Made by a program: the position numbers and the translations under genes
The notes under the pieces: model-generated
The model's input: the letters and a program-made list of their open reading frames with translations, nothing else
What the model was told of the DNA's origin: nothing
The model's database searches: none
Shown here: positions 17,135-25,449 of the stretch, in pieces
How the letters are laid out: the number at the start of each line of letters is the position of its first letter
How positions within the stretch are numbered: the first letter of the stretch is position 1
NCBI GenBank assembly: GCA_903898675.1
Contig: CAIUGM010000002.1
Span: 83,478 to 147,477, forward strand
Source: an uncultured Verrucomicrobiota bacterium
GTDB lineage: Bacteria; Verrucomicrobiota; Verrucomicrobiia; Opitutales; Opitutaceae
Length of the DNA: 64,000 bases
Reading direction: 5' to 3'

Positions 17135-18055
17135 ATGTTTTCCCTCTTCAAGAAGTTCAAGGACGGGCTGACCAAGACGGTCTCGGCGATCGCGGCCAAG
17201 ACGCAGGGCATGTTCGGCGGGCGCAAGATCGACGCGGCGTCGCTCGAGGCGCTGGAGGAGGCGCTGTACACGGCTGACTTCGGGGTCGAGACGACCACCG
17301 AGATCCTGGCCGAGATCAAGGCGGCCTACCGCCAGGACGCCGAGCTCAAGGGGCAGCAGGCGGCGGCGATCGGGGCGGCCGTGCTGCGGCGCGTGCTCGA
17401 GGGCGCGGAGGGCAAGCTGGAGCTGGGCGCCAAGCCGACCGTCATCTGCATGATCGGGGTCAACGGCTCGGGCAAGACGACCACGACGGCCAAGCTGGCG
17501 TACAAATTCAAGAACGATGGGCAGTCGGTGATCGTGGCGGCCTGCGACACCTTCCGGGCGGCGGCCGTCGAGCAACTGAAGACCTGGACCGACCGGCTGG
17601 GCGTGGAGATCGTCGCGAGCCACGCCGGCGCCGATTCGGCGGCGGTCGCCTACGATGCGTGGCAGGCGGCCAAGGCGCGCGGCAAGGACTGGCTGATCGT
17701 CGACACGGCCGGCCGGCTGCACACCAAGGGCAACCTGATGGAGGAACTCGCGAAGATCCGCCGGGTGCTGCAGAAAAATGACCCGACGGCCCCGCAGCAC
17801 CGCTGGCTGGTCGTGGACGGCAGCCTGGGCGCCAACTCGATCGAGCAGGCCAAGGTGTTTCACAAAAGCTTTGGCCTGACCGGCCTGATCGTGACCAAGC
17901 TCGACGGCACGAGCCGCGGCGGGGCGCTGGTCGGGATCTACCGCCAGTTGAAGATCCCGATCTACTTCATCGGGCTCGGCGAACAGGCGGACGACCTGCA
18001 GCCATTCTCGGCCGAGAACTATGCGCGGGCGGTGTTCGGGCTCGAGGCGGAGTAG
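17135..18055 (+). CDS. ftsY: Signal recognition particle receptor FtsY
   Basis: A 306-residue SRP-receptor GTPase (NG domain only, without the long acidic A domain of E. coli FtsY). The N domain is at residues 1-95; the G1 motif GVNGSGKTTTTAKLA, DTFRAAAVEQL, DTAGRLHTKGNLMEEL and TKLDGTSRGG follow. The amphipathic N-terminus MFSLFKKFKDGLTKT probably anchors it to the membrane. It docks ribosome-nascent chain complexes to SecYEG. Last gene of the rib-nusB run; the start is preceded by TTTCCCC. Confidence 0.97.
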   Translation: MFSLFKKFKDGLTKTVSAIAAKTQGMFGGRKIDAASLEALEEALYTADFGVETTTEILAEIKAAYRQDAELKGQQAAAIGAAVLRRVLEGAEGKLELGAKPTVICMIGVNGSGKTTTTAKLAYKFKNDGQSVIVAACDTFRAAAVEQLKTWTDRLGVEIVASHAGADSAAVAYDAWQAAKARGKDWLIVDTAGRLHTKGNLMEELAKIRRVLQKNDPTAPQHRWLVVDGSLGANSIEQAKVFHKSFGLTGLIVTKLDGTSRGGALVGIYRQLKIPIYFIGLGEQADDLQPFSAENYARAVFGLEAE

Positions 18056-18134
18056 TTGCAGGATTTCCGGGGATGCTTCTTATCGGACTTTTGAGTCCTA
18101 TCGGTCCCATGGGACGTATATTAAATCTCCCGAG

Positions 18135-18572
18135 ATGAATAAAACACTGCTTACAACCATGCTTTTCGCCATCGCCATGCTGGCCGCCGGTGCGGCCGAG
18201 CCGGTAATGCGCCTGAGCCCGAAGCAGGTCCGCGAGGAAGTCCGCACGGTGGTGCAGGGTCAGCTGGCCGCCCTGCGCGCGGGGGATTTTGCGACGGCTT
18301 ACGGCTATGCGGCGGCGGGCCTCAAGGCCCGGTTCGACGACCAGGTGTTCGCGGCCATGATCCGCCGCGGTTATCCCTTGCTCCTGCAAGCCAAGGAGGC
18401 CGAACTCGGCGTGGTGCACGACCGGGACGGCGAACTGGCCGAGGTTACTGTGAGCGTACGGGACCGCCAGAAACACCCGGTGGTCTACCGCTACGTGCTC
18501 GTGCACGAGCCCGAAGGCTGGCGCATCACGGCGGTCACGCTGGAGCAACGGCCGGCGCGCGGTGATATTTGA
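18135..18572 (+). CDS. Exported DUF4864-like protein
   Basis: A 145-residue exported protein: signal peptide 1-20 (ends AGAAEP), then a helical segment and a cystatin/NTF2-like alpha-beta body (VVQGQLAALRAGDFATAYGYA, RDRQKHPVVYRYVLVHEPEGWRITAV). The pattern fits DUF4864, whose function is unknown. The start at 18135 is chosen because the signal peptide begins there; it lies 79 nt after ftsY with its own leader containing ATCTCCCGAG. Confidence 0.7.
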   Translation: MNKTLLTTMLFAIAMLAAGAAEPVMRLSPKQVREEVRTVVQGQLAALRAGDFATAYGYAAAGLKARFDDQVFAAMIRRGYPLLLQAKEAELGVVHDRDGELAEVTVSVRDRQKHPVVYRYVLVHEPEGWRITAVTLEQRPARGDI

Positions 18573-18692
18573 AGCGGGGGCCGGGCCGGCGGCAGGTGTT
18601 TCGGCAACCTGAATTCAGGCCATTTGCCTGATCAACGAATTGCCGTCGCTGTGGTTAGATGACCGCGCAGTTCTCGTCGCCACTCCTGGGGA

Positions 18693-18750
18693 CGAGAGCC
18701 GCGAAAAGGGCTCGCGTGTACTTGACTGGCCCGTTGTGTCACGCGAGCCC
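18693..18750. other. Alternative hairpins between convergent genes
   Basis: GGGCTCGCGTG 18708-18718 pairs perfectly with CACGCGAGCCC 18740-18750, an 11-bp stem with a 21-nt loop. The same left strand could instead pair with GAGCC near 18696-18700. It lies in the convergent spacer between the DUF4864-like gene and the peptide transporter and may stop transcription from the left. There is no strong U tract. Confidence 0.5.
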
Positions 18751-18781
18751 TGATTATCTTAGCCGGGGATCGAGAGAGAAG

Positions 18782-18810
18782 GCAGGCGCGGTGGTGTTTA
18801 CCGCGCCTGC
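18782..18810 (-). terminator. Hairpin downstream of the peptide transporter
   Basis: GCAGGCGCGG 18782-18791 pairs with CCGCGCCTGC 18801-18810, a 10-bp GC-rich stem around a 9-nt loop, 23 nt past the minus-strand stop. The sequence following on the minus strand is pyrimidine-rich (CTTCTCTCTC) rather than a pure U run, so it is a moderate terminator call. Confidence 0.6.
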
Positions 18811-18832
18811 TCTTGATCAGGAAAATTCGTTC

Positions 18833-20347
18833 TCAGCGGACGCCGCCCATCAGGCGCTTGACCCATGGAACCAGGGCGAACAGCACCAGCGTGCAGGCGC
18901 CGACGGCCAAGGCCTGGTGCCAGAAGAACGTCGCAAGCTGGTCGGCGCTGTCGCTGTGGAACTCCCCGGCCAAGACTCCGGCGAGTTTGTTGCCGAGGGC
19001 GGCGGCGAGAAACCAGATGCCCATGACCAGCCCGACGAGGCGCCGGGGAGCCAGCTTCGTCATGGTGCTGAGCCCGACGGGACTGAGCAGCATCTCGCCG
19101 ACGGTCTGCAGAAAGAAAAGACCCACAAGCCAGAGCGGCCCGACCTTCCCCTCGGCGGTCAGCCGGGCGGCCGGCACCATCAGGACAAACGACAGCGCGA
19201 CAAAAAGCAGGCCGAGGACGAACTTGACCGGACTGGACGGCTGCTTCGGCCCAAGCTTGATCCAGAGAAAGGCGAAAACCGGGGCGAGGAGGATCACCCA
19301 GACCGAGTTGACCGACTGCCACCACGAGGAGGGGAAGGCATGGCCGAAAAATTCATTGCGGGTCAGCCGGTCGGCAAACAGCGAGATGCTGGAGCCGGTC
19401 TGCTCGAAGATCGCCCAGAATATTTCCGCGGCGAAAAAGAAGACTAGAATGGCCGCGAGGCGCTTGCTGTCGGTGTCCGGCTTGAAGGCGAAAAAGAGAA
19501 TGGCGGCAATCTGGGAGGCGAACAGCAGGTACACCAGCGCGGGGTAGCTGTCGCTGGCCTTCATCACCAAAATCAGGACCAGCGAACTGAGGGCCACGAG
19601 CGCAAGCTTCCCCCAGGGACGTGAGCCGCCGGGTTCCAGCGCGGGAGCCTGGCCGACGTGGGCCAGCCGCTTTTGCTGCAGCACATACATGATGAGCCCG
19701 CAGGTCATCCCAACGCCCGCGGCCGCGAAGCCCCAATGCCAGCAATGCAGCGGATCCAGGCCCCAGCCGGTGAGCCGGGCCTTCCAATCGTCGCTCTGCG
19801 CGAGGTAGCCCGTGATGAGCGGCGAGATGAAGGCCCCGATGTTGATGCCCATGTAGAAAATCGAAAAACCGGCGTCGCGGCGCTCATCGGCCGGCCGGTA
19901 CAGCGCGCCCACCATCGAGCTGATGTTGGGCTTGAGCAGGCCGGTGCCGATGGCCACGAGGGCGAGGCCGGAGAAAAAGGTGAGTTGCGAGTTGAAGGCC
20001 ATCGCGAAGTGCCCGGACGCAATGATGATGCCACCGACCAGGACCGCCGGGCGTGCGCCGATGAAATTATCCGCGATGAAACCACCGAGGATGCAAAGCA
20101 GGTAGCCGCTCATCGTGTAGGTGCCGTAAATGGCGGCGGCCTGCTTGTCCGGAAACCCCAGGCCGCCCTCGGCCGCGGTTTTGGTCATGAAGTAGATCAG
20201 CAGCGCCCGCATGCCGTAGAAGCTGAAACGCTCCCACATCTCGGTGAAGAAGAGGGTGGTGAGGCCGCGCGGGTGACCGCCGAGCCCGCCGGTATCCATC
20301 TCGGTCGGCACCGGCAGCTCGGCGACCGGGGAAGTCTTGGAATTCAT
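18833..20347 (-). CDS. Proton-dependent oligopeptide transporter (POT/PTR family)
   Basis: A 504-residue MFS transporter of the POT family with 12 or more predicted helices; it imports di- and tripeptides with protons. Signatures: TEMWERFSFYGMRALL (the ExxERF motif for proton coupling), GGFIADNFIGARPAVL, and FYMGINIGAFISPLITG (PTR2 signature). The start MNSKTSPVAELPVP at 20347 is chosen over an upstream in-frame start because the upstream residues look untranslated. Most similar in outline to DtpA/DtpT transporters. Divergent from the flavodoxin gene. Confidence 0.94.
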   Translation of the reverse strand: MNSKTSPVAELPVPTEMDTGGLGGHPRGLTTLFFTEMWERFSFYGMRALLIYFMTKTAAEGGLGFPDKQAAAIYGTYTMSGYLLCILGGFIADNFIGARPAVLVGGIIIASGHFAMAFNSQLTFFSGLALVAIGTGLLKPNISSMVGALYRPADERRDAGFSIFYMGINIGAFISPLITGYLAQSDDWKARLTGWGLDPLHCWHWGFAAAGVGMTCGLIMYVLQQKRLAHVGQAPALEPGGSRPWGKLALVALSSLVLILVMKASDSYPALVYLLFASQIAAILFFAFKPDTDSKRLAAILVFFFAAEIFWAIFEQTGSSISLFADRLTRNEFFGHAFPSSWWQSVNSVWVILLAPVFAFLWIKLGPKQPSSPVKFVLGLLFVALSFVLMVPAARLTAEGKVGPLWLVGLFFLQTVGEMLLSPVGLSTMTKLAPRRLVGLVMGIWFLAAALGNKLAGVLAGEFHSDSADQLATFFWHQALAVGACTLVLFALVPWVKRLMGGVR

Positions 20348-20472
20348 TGCGGCGCATTCCGGCGGGGAAAAGGTCGGAGGGCAAGAGTGGAGCCAGCCGG
20401 CCGGGTGCGTGAATCCGGGTTTCGTGCCGCGGGGTGTCGACAAGCCGGCGCGAAGCCACTCATATCGGGGGC

Positions 20473-20931
20473 GTGTCCGGCTCCCTTGTCATTCTCTACG
20501 CCACGGTCTCGGGCAACGCCGAGGCACTGGCGGAGCTGGCGGCGGCAAGGCTGCAGGCGGTACTGGCGATCGAGGTGCACAATGTGGCGGATTTCCCCGT
20601 TGGCCGCCTCGGTGACTTCGGCACGGCGCTGATTGTGGCGAGCACGTGGGGCGAAGGCGCCCCGCCACCGGAGGCGGTGGAGTTCTGCACGGCTCTGCAC
20701 GACCACGCGACCCATCGTTTGCCCCGGTTGCGTTATGCGGTGTTTGCCCTCGGGTCGTCGAATTACACGGTTTTTTGCGGCTGCGGCCGGCGCCTGGACG
20801 AGGACCTGGCGGCCTGTGGGGCGCAACGGCTGCTTCCCCGGGTGGAGAGTGATCTCAAATTCAAGCAGGCCTTCGAACAGTGGCTGGACCGTTTGGCGGC
20901 GGTGCTGTTGCCGCAGGGAGTCCAGGCATGA
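20473..20931 (+). CDS. Flavodoxin-domain protein
   Basis: A 152-residue flavodoxin of the type found as the FMN domain of sulfite reductase and P450 reductase: phosphate loop YATVSGNAEALAE, ASTWGEGAPPPEA, YAVFALGSSNYTVFC and LDEDLAACGAQRLLPR. The start is taken as GTG at 20473 (MSGSLVILY), where homology begins; GTG 20434 is an alternative. It overlaps the esterase gene by 4 nt (ATGA). Next to a siderophore receptor, a role in reductive iron release is plausible but inferred. Confidence 0.85.
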   Translation: MSGSLVILYATVSGNAEALAELAAARLQAVLAIEVHNVADFPVGRLGDFGTALIVASTWGEGAPPPEAVEFCTALHDHATHRLPRLRYAVFALGSSNYTVFCGCGRRLDEDLAACGAQRLLPRVESDLKFKQAFEQWLDRLAAVLLPQGVQA

Positions 20932-21767
20932 GCGGGGCGCGCCGATGGTGGTCGCGCCGGCCCGTTGGCCAGGTGGCGGTCGAGGAAACGGTGACCTTGG
21001 CCGTGCGCGGGGTGACGCCGCGCCGATCGCAGATTTACCTGCCGCCGGGCTACGATCCGGACCGCACGCAACCGTATCCCCTGCTGGTCGCCCTGGATGG
21101 ACAGACCATGCCGCAGTGGCGCCTGGTGGAAACCATGCAGGAGTTGGTGGAGACAGGGCGGATTGAGCCCGTGGTCGTGGTCGCGGTGCCCGCGTCGCCC
21201 GAACGCATCGAGGAGTACGGCACGGCGGGCGAGGTCGATTTCGCGGGGCGGGGTCGGAAAGCCGCCGCCTTTCAGGACCTGGTGGGCGGGTTGATCATCC
21301 CGTGGATGCGCGAGCGCTACCGGGTGGCGGCCGCGCCGGCGCGCACGGGGATCTTTGGCGCGTCGATGGGGGGCCTGTGTGCCTTTGATTCCGCCTGGCG
21401 CCGGCCGCAGATTTTCGGCCTGGCCGGGGTTTTCTCCGGCTCGCTCTGGTGGCGGGCGGACAACGCCAGCGTCGGCGTCCAGCAGGCGAGCCGGATCGCC
21501 CACCGCAAGGTGCGCGAAGCCGCGGCCAAGCCCGCCTTGCGGCTCTGGTTTGAGGCCGGCACGCGCGACGAAACCGCGGACCGCGACGGCAACGGAGTGA
21601 TCGACGCCATCCAGGACACCGTCGAGTTGATCGACGCCCTTGAAGCGAAAGGTTTCAAGCGCGGGACCGACATAGCCTACGAACAGATCGAGGGTGGCGA
21701 ACACCACGAGGCAACCTGGGCGCGGGCCCTGCCGGATTTTCTCCGCTGGGCCGTGCCGCCCCGCTAA
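20928..21767 (+). CDS. Esterase D / enterochelin-esterase-like alpha/beta hydrolase
   Basis: A 279-residue alpha/beta hydrolase of the putative esterase (Fes/IroE-like) family. Seen: RRSQIYLPPGYDPDRTQPYPLLVALDGQ-type start of the core, the nucleophile elbow GASMGG, a Ca-like GTRDETADRDGNGV stretch, and the catalytic His in GGEHHEATWARALPDFL. There is no signal peptide, so it is probably cytoplasmic. Coupled to the flavodoxin upstream and convergent with a siderophore receptor, it probably hydrolyses a siderophore ester to release iron, an inference from context. Confidence 0.85.
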   Translation: MSGARRWWSRRPVGQVAVEETVTLAVRGVTPRRSQIYLPPGYDPDRTQPYPLLVALDGQTMPQWRLVETMQELVETGRIEPVVVVAVPASPERIEEYGTAGEVDFAGRGRKAAAFQDLVGGLIIPWMRERYRVAAAPARTGIFGASMGGLCAFDSAWRRPQIFGLAGVFSGSLWWRADNASVGVQQASRIAHRKVREAAAKPALRLWFEAGTRDETADRDGNGVIDAIQDTVELIDALEAKGFKRGTDIAYEQIEGGEHHEATWARALPDFLRWAVPPR

Positions 21768-21811
21768 GTCTGCGCGTCTACGACGGGAAATTAGCAGGCG
21801 GATGACGTCGG

Positions 21812-23980
21812 TTAGAACGCCGTGCGCAGCATCACGCGGAGGGCAATCGGCGAGCCCGGCGAGATGTTGGTGTTACTGTCGGCGTTCACGTAGTATTTCC
21901 GGTTCAGCAGGTTTTCGACGTTGGCCTGCAGGCGCCACTTGGGGTTGATCGCGTAGTAGACGGCCGCGTCGAACCGGGTGTAGCCCGGGAGTGTGACGGT
22001 GTTGTCCACGTTCGTGAACATGCCGGAGCGGTAAATCACGCCGAGGCCGGCCCCAAATTTACGGCTGAACTGATATTTGTTCCAGAGGGAGAAGTTGTGG
22101 TGTGGCACCTGCGCGACCTGCGCGCCGGCCACCGCGGCCGTGGTGGCGCTGCGGATCACGGCATCCTGATAGGCATAGCCGCCGGCAATGCTCCAGGCCT
22201 TGGTGACGCTACCGTTCACCCCGATTTCGAGTCCATCGGTGCGCGTGCGGCCCGTCTGGATGATGCGCGTCGGATCGTTCGGATCGGTCGCCCGCGTGTT
22301 GGTCCGGTCCAGTTCATAGACCGCCGTGGTCAGCGCGAAGCGGCTGGTGAGGTCCCACTTTAGGCCGAGCTCGTGATTGGTGAATTTCTCCGGCTTCACC
22401 TGCTGCGTGATCGTGGTGAGCGAGGAGAACTGGTCGCCGGAACTGGGCAGATAGGACACGCTGTAGTTGGCGTACACGGAGGCCTGCGGGACCGGCTTGT
22501 AGATCAGGCCGACGCGCGGCGAGACGAGATTGTCCTTCCGGCCCAGGGTGTCGCCGGTGCGGTTGTTGTGATATTGCAGGTCGAAGGAATCAAAACGAAG
22601 GCCGGCGATGCCCTGGAAGTGCGGCGAGAACTCCACCTGGTCCTGCGCGTAGATCGCGGCGAGGTTGGTGATGAGGTGATTGTTCGCGTCGGTCGCGCTC
22701 TGGCGGAAACTGGCCGGCGTGGTCAGCAACGGGTTGTCGCACGGCACCAGCAGGGAAGTGGCGGTGCTGTTGAAATAGCCGGTGTTGCGGAAATTGTCGG
22801 TCAGCTGCCGGCCCAGTTCCAGGCCCCCGAGGACGGTGTGGCGGACCGCCCCGGTCTGAGCCGCGTAGGTCAGATCGGTCTGGTTGAAGAGATTGCGGCG
22901 CTTGGTGTCGTTGTTGTAGGCCGTCAGGACAACCTGGGTCGCGGCGGCGTTCACCGCGCCGGGCACATAGTTTTGGTAGAACCGGTCGTAGTCGCCGTAC
23001 AAGGTGCGGTTCCGGATGTTCAGTTCACCGGCCTGATGCTCAATGGTACCGGAGAGCAGGCTCACGTTCGCGCGCACCTGACTGTTGTCCGGGTCGCCGT
23101 AGTAGGTGCTGATCGGGACGTCAGCCGGCCGGCCGAGGAACGAGGTCACACCGCGATCCGCGACGCGGGTGTCATGGAGGTATTCGTAGCCCAGCGTGAC
23201 CTTGGTGTCCTTGGTGGAGCCAAAGGTGAACGTGGGGTTGATCGCGGAGCGTTTGAGTGTGACATAGTGCCGGAAGCTGCCGGAGTCCTCGGCCAGGGCG
23301 TTGAGCCGGAAGGCCGCCCGCTCACTGAGCGGTTCGTTGAAGTCGAGGGTCGCGCGGGCAGTGCCGTAGGAGCCGGCTTCCAGCGTGATTTCGCGCACCG
23401 GGGTAAACCCGGCTTCCTTGCTCACGCGATTGATCAGGCCGCCGCCGCCGCCGCGGCCAAAGAGCATCGCATTGGGGCCGCGCAGGACTTCGACGCGGCT
23501 CAGGTTGTAGAGGTCGCGGTAGTACTGCACGTCATCGCGCACGCCGTTCAGGAAGAAGTCGGCGGAGGAGCTGTTGCCGCGGAACACGATTTGATCGCGA
23601 TTATTTTCGCCTTGGATGGAGGTGATGCCGGGCACGTACCGCACGACGTCGCCCAGGCTCAACATCTGTTGATCCTTGATCTGTTCCTCCGAGACGATCG
23701 TCAGGGACTGGGGCACATTGACCAGCGCGGTGTTGGTCTTGGTGGCGGTGAGGGCTTGTTCCACCCGGTAGATTTTCGACTCCGCCCGCTGGCCGGTGAC
23801 TTCAACGTTATCGAGCTGGATCGGCTGGTCATCGGCCTCGCCGGCGGCCTGTACTCCATCCCCGGGACTTGCTTGGGCGGTTAAGGCCACCGTGAGCGAA
23901 ACGATCGCGATCGCGGCAAGGCGGTTCACACGGGTTAATATGCGAGACTCAGTCTCAGCGGGTGAGTGGGTTGATTTCAT
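21812..23980 (-). CDS. TonB-dependent catecholate-type siderophore receptor
   Basis: A 722-residue outer-membrane receptor. A signal peptide (ending TAQA, about residue 37) is followed by the plug domain with NVPQSLTIVSEEQIKDQQM, GDVVRYVPGI, NRDQIVFRGN and VEVLRGPNAMLFGRGG, then a 22-strand beta barrel ending in the outer-membrane C-terminal Phe (RVMLRTAF). The DDVQYYRDLYN plug motif resembles Fiu-like catecholate receptors. No clear TonB box was pinned down; EVTGQRAE is a candidate region. Fur-like boxes and a tiny membrane-protein gene lie upstream, giving an iron-controlled operon. Confidence 0.95.
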   Translation of the reverse strand: MKSTHSPAETESRILTRVNRLAAIAIVSLTVALTAQASPGDGVQAAGEADDQPIQLDNVEVTGQRAESKIYRVEQALTATKTNTALVNVPQSLTIVSEEQIKDQQMLSLGDVVRYVPGITSIQGENNRDQIVFRGNSSSADFFLNGVRDDVQYYRDLYNLSRVEVLRGPNAMLFGRGGGGGLINRVSKEAGFTPVREITLEAGSYGTARATLDFNEPLSERAAFRLNALAEDSGSFRHYVTLKRSAINPTFTFGSTKDTKVTLGYEYLHDTRVADRGVTSFLGRPADVPISTYYGDPDNSQVRANVSLLSGTIEHQAGELNIRNRTLYGDYDRFYQNYVPGAVNAAATQVVLTAYNNDTKRRNLFNQTDLTYAAQTGAVRHTVLGGLELGRQLTDNFRNTGYFNSTATSLLVPCDNPLLTTPASFRQSATDANNHLITNLAAIYAQDQVEFSPHFQGIAGLRFDSFDLQYHNNRTGDTLGRKDNLVSPRVGLIYKPVPQASVYANYSVSYLPSSGDQFSSLTTITQQVKPEKFTNHELGLKWDLTSRFALTTAVYELDRTNTRATDPNDPTRIIQTGRTRTDGLEIGVNGSVTKAWSIAGGYAYQDAVIRSATTAAVAGAQVAQVPHHNFSLWNKYQFSRKFGAGLGVIYRSGMFTNVDNTVTLPGYTRFDAAVYYAINPKWRLQANVENLLNRKYYVNADSNTNISPGSPIALRVMLRTAF

Positions 23981-24070
23981 GGGTGGTAAATGGGTTCAGT
24001 CCGCCGCCGGCCTGGGTGAATTTGAATCGCTCGAACCGTGAGCTGGGCCAGGGAACGTGACGGCGGCGGA

Positions 24071-24196
24071 CTAAATTGGTCCAAATGCGTGCAGGCAGAG
24101 AACGAAAGCCAGCAAGACTCCCACCGCTGCCACTGCGCCCAGCGCGAACCGGAGATCGGCGCGGCTAATCGAAGACTGGCGATACGAAGTTTTCAT
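24071..24196 (-). CDS. Predicted 41-residue single-pass membrane protein
   Basis: An open frame of 41 codons, ATG 24196 to TAG 24071, encodes a short polar N-terminus (MKTSYRQSSISRADLRF) and one hydrophobic helix of about 20 residues (LGAVAAVGVLLAFVLCLHAF). It lies between the Fur-like boxes and the receptor, on the same strand, with 90 nt to the receptor start. No Shine-Dalgarno site is evident. The membrane-protein character and operon position support a real gene, but there is no homology evidence. It might assist receptor or TonB function; that is a guess. Confidence 0.5.
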   Translation of the reverse strand: MKTSYRQSSISRADLRFALGAVAAVGVLLAFVLCLHAFGPI

Positions 24197-24201
24197 TTGG
24201 A

Positions 24202-24263
24202 ATATCTAGATATGAGTATGAGACACATTCTCATGTCAACTATTCATTTGAGACACTGTCTCA
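24202..24263 (-). promoter_or_regulatory. Paired Fur-like operator sites with promoter
   Basis: TGAGACACTGTCTCA at 24249-24263 is a perfect 7-1-7 palindrome. ATGAGACACATTCTCAT at 24218-24234 is an imperfect copy of the same site. Reading leftward, a consensus -35 TTGACA (24234-24239 complement) lies between them, so the second box covers the promoter spacer. A further palindrome ATATCTAGATAT is at 24202-24213. The layout fits Fur repression of the receptor operon; the sites also sit 56 nt upstream of the rightward aroB start. Confidence 0.75.
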
Positions 24264-24318
24264 TAAACGATAAATAACAGGCATTGACCTGTGCAAGTAG
24301 CTGGTTTTAAAGGTATCT

Positions 24319-25404
24319 ATGACACAGGGGCTGACAGTTGAATTGGGAGACAGAAGTTACCCGATTCATTTTTCCAACGATGCGAGTGGGACCATTATCG
24401 GAGCGTTGGCTGAATTCACGCGCTCGGCCAAGGAAGCCGCTCTGTTGACAGATGAGGGAGTTGCGCGCGCTCAGGCTGGCTTCATCGCGAAGACCTTCGG
24501 TGGTGTTCCACGCATTACGGTGGGTGAAGGCGAGGCGGCGAAGTCGCTGCCGGTTTTTGGTCATGTGCAGGATTTCCTGGCTGGCAGCAAAGTCAGCCGG
24601 CAGGGAGTGCTTTGGGTGCTGGGTGGAGGGGTTCCAGGCGATCTCGGCGGCTTTGCCGCGGCAAGTTACCTGCGTGGGATCGATTACGTACAAGTGCCCA
24701 CCACGCTGCTGGCGATGGTGGACAGTTCGGTCGGTGGGAAAACGGGCCTGAATCTTGCGGCGGGAAAAAACCTGGTGGGCGCCTTTCATCATCCGCGGGC
24801 CGTTTATATCGCCACGGAATTCCTGCAGACTTTGCCGGCCCGCGAATTTGCCGCCGGCATGGCCGAGGTGATCAAGTACGGTTTGCTCGGCGATGCCGAC
24901 CTGTATGCCCGGCTGGAGCGGCAGGTCATGACCGCTGCTAGCCCGGAGCTTCCGGCGGTTATTCGTCGGTGCTGTGAAATGAAGGCGGCGATCGTCCGGG
25001 CGGACGAACGCGAGACGGCGGCCGAGGGCGGCCGGGCGCTGCTTAATCTCGGGCACACTTTCGGTCACGCCATCGAGCAGGTAACGGGTTTCGGGGTTTA
25101 CCTCCATGGGGAAGCCGTCGCGATCGGCCTTGCCGCCGCGGCGCGGCTTTCGCGCGAGTTGGGTTACCTCAGCGCCGTCGAGGTGCAGGGCATCGAGCGG
25201 GCCGTCGCCGCCCACGCACTGCCGGTGCGTTTGCGCCAGCCGCTGCCGCTGGCCGCGCTGATGGCTTCGATGCAGCACGACAAGAAGGTGCGCGCGGGCC
25301 GCCTGCGCTTCGTGGTGCTCAAGCGGCCCGGCGAGGCGGCCACGCAGTCGGACATTGATCCGGCGCGGGTCGAAACCGTCTGGCGCGAACTGGGGGCCGG
25401 CTAA
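24319..25404 (+). CDS. aroB: 3-dehydroquinate synthase
   Basis: A 361-residue AroB that converts DAHP to 3-dehydroquinate in the shikimate pathway. Signatures: LGGGVPGDLGGFAAASYLRGI (NAD/phosphate site), VPTTLLAMVDSSVGGKTGLN, FAAGMAEVIKYGLL, and the zinc-site segment LLNLGHTFGHAIE followed by LHGEAVAIG. The start ATG 24319 has AAAGG six bases upstream. A TTGACC (24284-24289) and TTTAAA (24306-24311) with 16-bp spacing form a candidate promoter very near the start codon. Proximity to Fur-like sites could also iron-tune it, as catechol siderophores derive from this pathway, but no siderophore biosynthesis genes are seen here. Confidence 0.96.
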   Translation: MTQGLTVELGDRSYPIHFSNDASGTIIGALAEFTRSAKEAALLTDEGVARAQAGFIAKTFGGVPRITVGEGEAAKSLPVFGHVQDFLAGSKVSRQGVLWVLGGGVPGDLGGFAAASYLRGIDYVQVPTTLLAMVDSSVGGKTGLNLAAGKNLVGAFHHPRAVYIATEFLQTLPAREFAAGMAEVIKYGLLGDADLYARLERQVMTAASPELPAVIRRCCEMKAAIVRADERETAAEGGRALLNLGHTFGHAIEQVTGFGVYLHGEAVAIGLAAAARLSRELGYLSAVEVQGIERAVAAHALPVRLRQPLPLAALMASMQHDKKVRAGRLRFVVLKRPGEAATQSDIDPARVETVWRELGAG

Positions 25405-25449
25405 AATTTGAGGTGCTATCGCGGCCCCGCCGGCTAGATTAACGATCCC

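Noticed and set aside
22373..23884. A long plus-strand open frame opposite the TonB-dependent receptor
   Set aside because: The receptor on the minus strand has full-length family motifs; the opposite frame is a GC-skew shadow.
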